A DNA stretch of 6,703 nucleotides from CAZBZG01 sp964496245. GTDB lineage: Bacteria > Planctomycetota > SZUA-567. Below, piece by piece: positions 5,933 through 6,703 of the stretch; position 1 is the first letter of the stretch; the number at the start of each line of letters is the position of its first letter. A program made the translations under genes and the position numbers. The notes beneath the pieces are model-generated. The model was not told the DNA's origin. It worked only from the letters and a program-made list of their open reading frames with translations, and ran no database searches. The stretch spans positions 1 through 6,703 of the forward strand of contig CAZBZG010000262.1 in NCBI GenBank assembly GCA_964496245.1, read 5' to 3'.

Positions 5933-6481
5933 TCATCGGTGCGGACGCCGCCCCGGCGGCGGGCTGCGGCGCTCGCTGCGGGCGAGTGCGGCTTCGTGCG
6001 CTTCGAAGGGCCAGAATTCGTCCGCGGTCTCCTTGAGCTGTCCGCTCACGTTGACGTCGTACCCGAAGAGGACGACCCGCGTGCCGTGTTCATCCTGCGC
6101 CGCTTCCACGGCCGGGAGGAAGTGCGCATCGCCGCTCGTCAGCACGATGCACTCCACCCCCGGCGTCCCCGCGGAAGCCGCCAGCTGCGCGATCAGCGCT
6201 TCATCCACCCCCTCCTGCCGGTGCGTGCCGGCGTCCGGCGTGCCGGTCATTTCGATGAGGTGGACGTGGAAGCCCTGGCGCTCGACCACGCCATAGAAGG
6301 CCTGCAGACCCCGCGGCACGCCGATCGACGAGTCGATGCTGTTATAGAGGTGCGCGTCCGTCTCGCCCAGGCGCTTCTCGAGGAAGTGGCGCGCGGCGAT
6401 GTAGTCGAGCTTGAAGCGATCCCCGTCCGTGGCCGCCTGCACCACGAAGCCCATGTCCACCAGCCATGCGTTCTGCGGCAT
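5933..6481 (-). CDS. NYN domain protein (LabA/DUF88-like, PIN fold), partly degenerate active site
   Basis: This 182-aa soluble protein resembles the NYN family of PIN-like proteins, many of which are predicted or proven metal-dependent RNases. The recognisable parts are the first strand AWLVDMGFVV (5-14) with Asp9, the YNSID segment (46-50), GVDEALIAQLAA (91-102) with Asp93, LTSGDAHFLPAV (114-125) with Asp118, a VVLFGY strand (136-141) and the closing SGQLKETADEFW segment (146-157). Three of the expected acidic residues are present. His120 replaces the second Asp of the usual SGDxDF, Gln99 sits where a further Asp is common, and the Asn usual after the first Asp is missing. The tail after about residue 168 is Arg/Pro-rich. 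The ATG at 6481 was chosen because GAGGGG lies about seven bases upstream; an in-frame TTG at 6511 would add ten residues. It converges with the efflux operon and has no evident partner. Confidence 0.78.
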   Translation of the reverse strand: MPQNAWLVDMGFVVQAATDGDRFKLDYIAARHFLEKRLGETDAHLYNSIDSSIGVPRGLQAFYGVVERQGFHVHLIEMTGTPDAGTHRQEGVDEALIAQLAASAGTPGVECIVLTSGDAHFLPAVEAAQDEHGTRVVLFGYDVNVSGQLKETADEFWPFEAHEAALARSERRSPPPGRRPHR

Positions 6482-6500
6482 CGATTGCCCCTCTTCCAGG

Positions 6501-6517
6501 TTTCGCGGCAATGACGG
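6501..6517. repeat. Degenerate half of a dispersed proteobacterial repeat
   Basis: TTTCGCGGCAATGACGG differs at one of 17 bases from the TTTCGCGGGAATGACGG arm of the palindromic repeat that is scattered through many proteobacterial genomes and reads as SRFRGNDG when translated. The opposite arm (about 6481-6500) is not conserved, and in its place lies the likely ribosome-binding site of the NYN gene. The match relies on my memory of the repeat, not on a search. Confidence 0.4.
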
Positions 6518-6667
6518 CTCTCATTCCGGTGACGCGGGCGAGGTCTGCGCTGTCGCGCGGGTGCGCGCTTGTCGCAGGACGGAATGCGGTGCGTGTCACT
6601 CTCTCCTCCGGATGCACGGCGCGATGCGTCGGGCAACGCGCGCATGCCCTTAGGGGCCGCGAGGAAA

Positions 6668-6683
6668 TAAGTGTTACAACTTA
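6668..6683. promoter_or_regulatory. Inverted repeat overlapping the -35 box (possible operator)
   Basis: TAAGT and ACTTA form perfect 5-bp arms separated by six bases, and the central TA is also symmetric. The repeat covers the whole -35 hexamer of the plus-strand promoter, the usual place for a repressor operator. No regulator gene is present in the window to pair it with. Confidence 0.35.
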
Positions 6684-6702
6684 GACCGAAAATCTGTATA
6701 CT
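6674..6702 (+). promoter_or_regulatory. Sigma-70-like promoter pointing out of the window
   Basis: TTACAA (6674-6679) and TATACT (6697-6702) are separated by 17 bases, the optimal spacing, with four of six and five of six matches to TTGACA and TATAAT. The surrounding bases are AT-rich in an otherwise GC-rich region, which strengthens the case. It would transcribe a gene beginning to the right of the window, divergent from the NYN gene. Confidence 0.5.
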
Positions 6703-6703
6703 T

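Larger units (their letters stand above)
6482..6703. other. Right-edge intergenic region upstream of the NYN gene
   Basis: I support no gene here. It should hold the promoter of the NYN gene on the minus strand, but no convincing minus-strand hexamer pair is seen inside the window. The outer 40 bases turn AT-rich and carry a plus-strand promoter, listed separately. A minus-strand GGAGGA (6604-6609) stands before a GTG at 6599, but that frame overlaps the NYN gene out of phase and does not look like a real protein. Confidence 0.45.

Noticed and set aside
5939..6514. Plus-strand open frame of 191 codons opposite the NYN gene
   Set aside because: Arg/Ala-rich antisense shadow; the minus strand carries the NYN motifs and a ribosome-binding site.
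6342..6599. Minus-strand GTG frame of 85 codons behind a GGAGGA sequence
   Set aside because: It runs out of phase into the NYN gene, and its later part is a frame-shifted reading of that gene; only the ribosome-binding-like sequence favours it.

Overview
This window looks like chromosomal DNA from a high-GC Gram-negative bacterium, probably a proteobacterium. The evidence is a TolC-type outer-membrane factor with a signal peptide, a periplasmic-adaptor protein, GC-rich third codon positions through the right two thirds, and a degenerate half of a dispersed repeat resembling one common in proteobacterial genomes. I cannot name a genus.

Layout, left to right. (1) 103-1167, minus strand: a Fic-family protein of 354 aa with its own inhibitory helix and a C-terminal winged helix. 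It lies in DNA of about half GC, against about two thirds downstream, so it is probably an acquired accessory gene. Its Fic motif has Cys in place of the first Arg. (2) 1440-1940, plus: a small four-helix membrane protein of the DUF2391 type, function unknown. (3) 1941-2274: a 334-bp non-coding stretch with several short inverted repeats. (4) 2275-3726 and 3755-5851, plus: a two-gene operon. The first gene is a TolC-like outer-membrane efflux protein. The second is a 698-aa protein with two cytoplasmic FHA domains, a Pro/Ala/Gly linker, one transmembrane helix and a complete HlyD/AcrA-like periplasmic adaptor. (5) 5857-5879: a strong GC hairpin between convergent genes. (6) 5933-6481, minus: a NYN/LabA-like (PIN-fold) protein with a partly degenerate acidic site. 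(7) 6482-6703: a non-coding right edge with a good sigma-70-like promoter pointing out of the window and an inverted repeat over its -35 box.

The item most worth attention is the FHA-FHA-TM-adaptor fusion with its TolC partner. Adaptors of this family normally have only a short cytoplasmic end. Here about 260 residues of phosphothreonine-binding domains sit on the cytoplasmic side of a protein whose periplasmic part has a coiled-coil hairpin with a recognisable TolC-docking tip. No inner-membrane pump (RND, MFS or ABC) is encoded in the window. A simple inference is an export system in which Ser/Thr phosphorylation recruits or gates an inner-membrane partner encoded elsewhere. That function is a hypothesis; the architecture is read directly from the sequence. 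The Fic, DUF2391 and NYN genes show no clear functional link to this operon.
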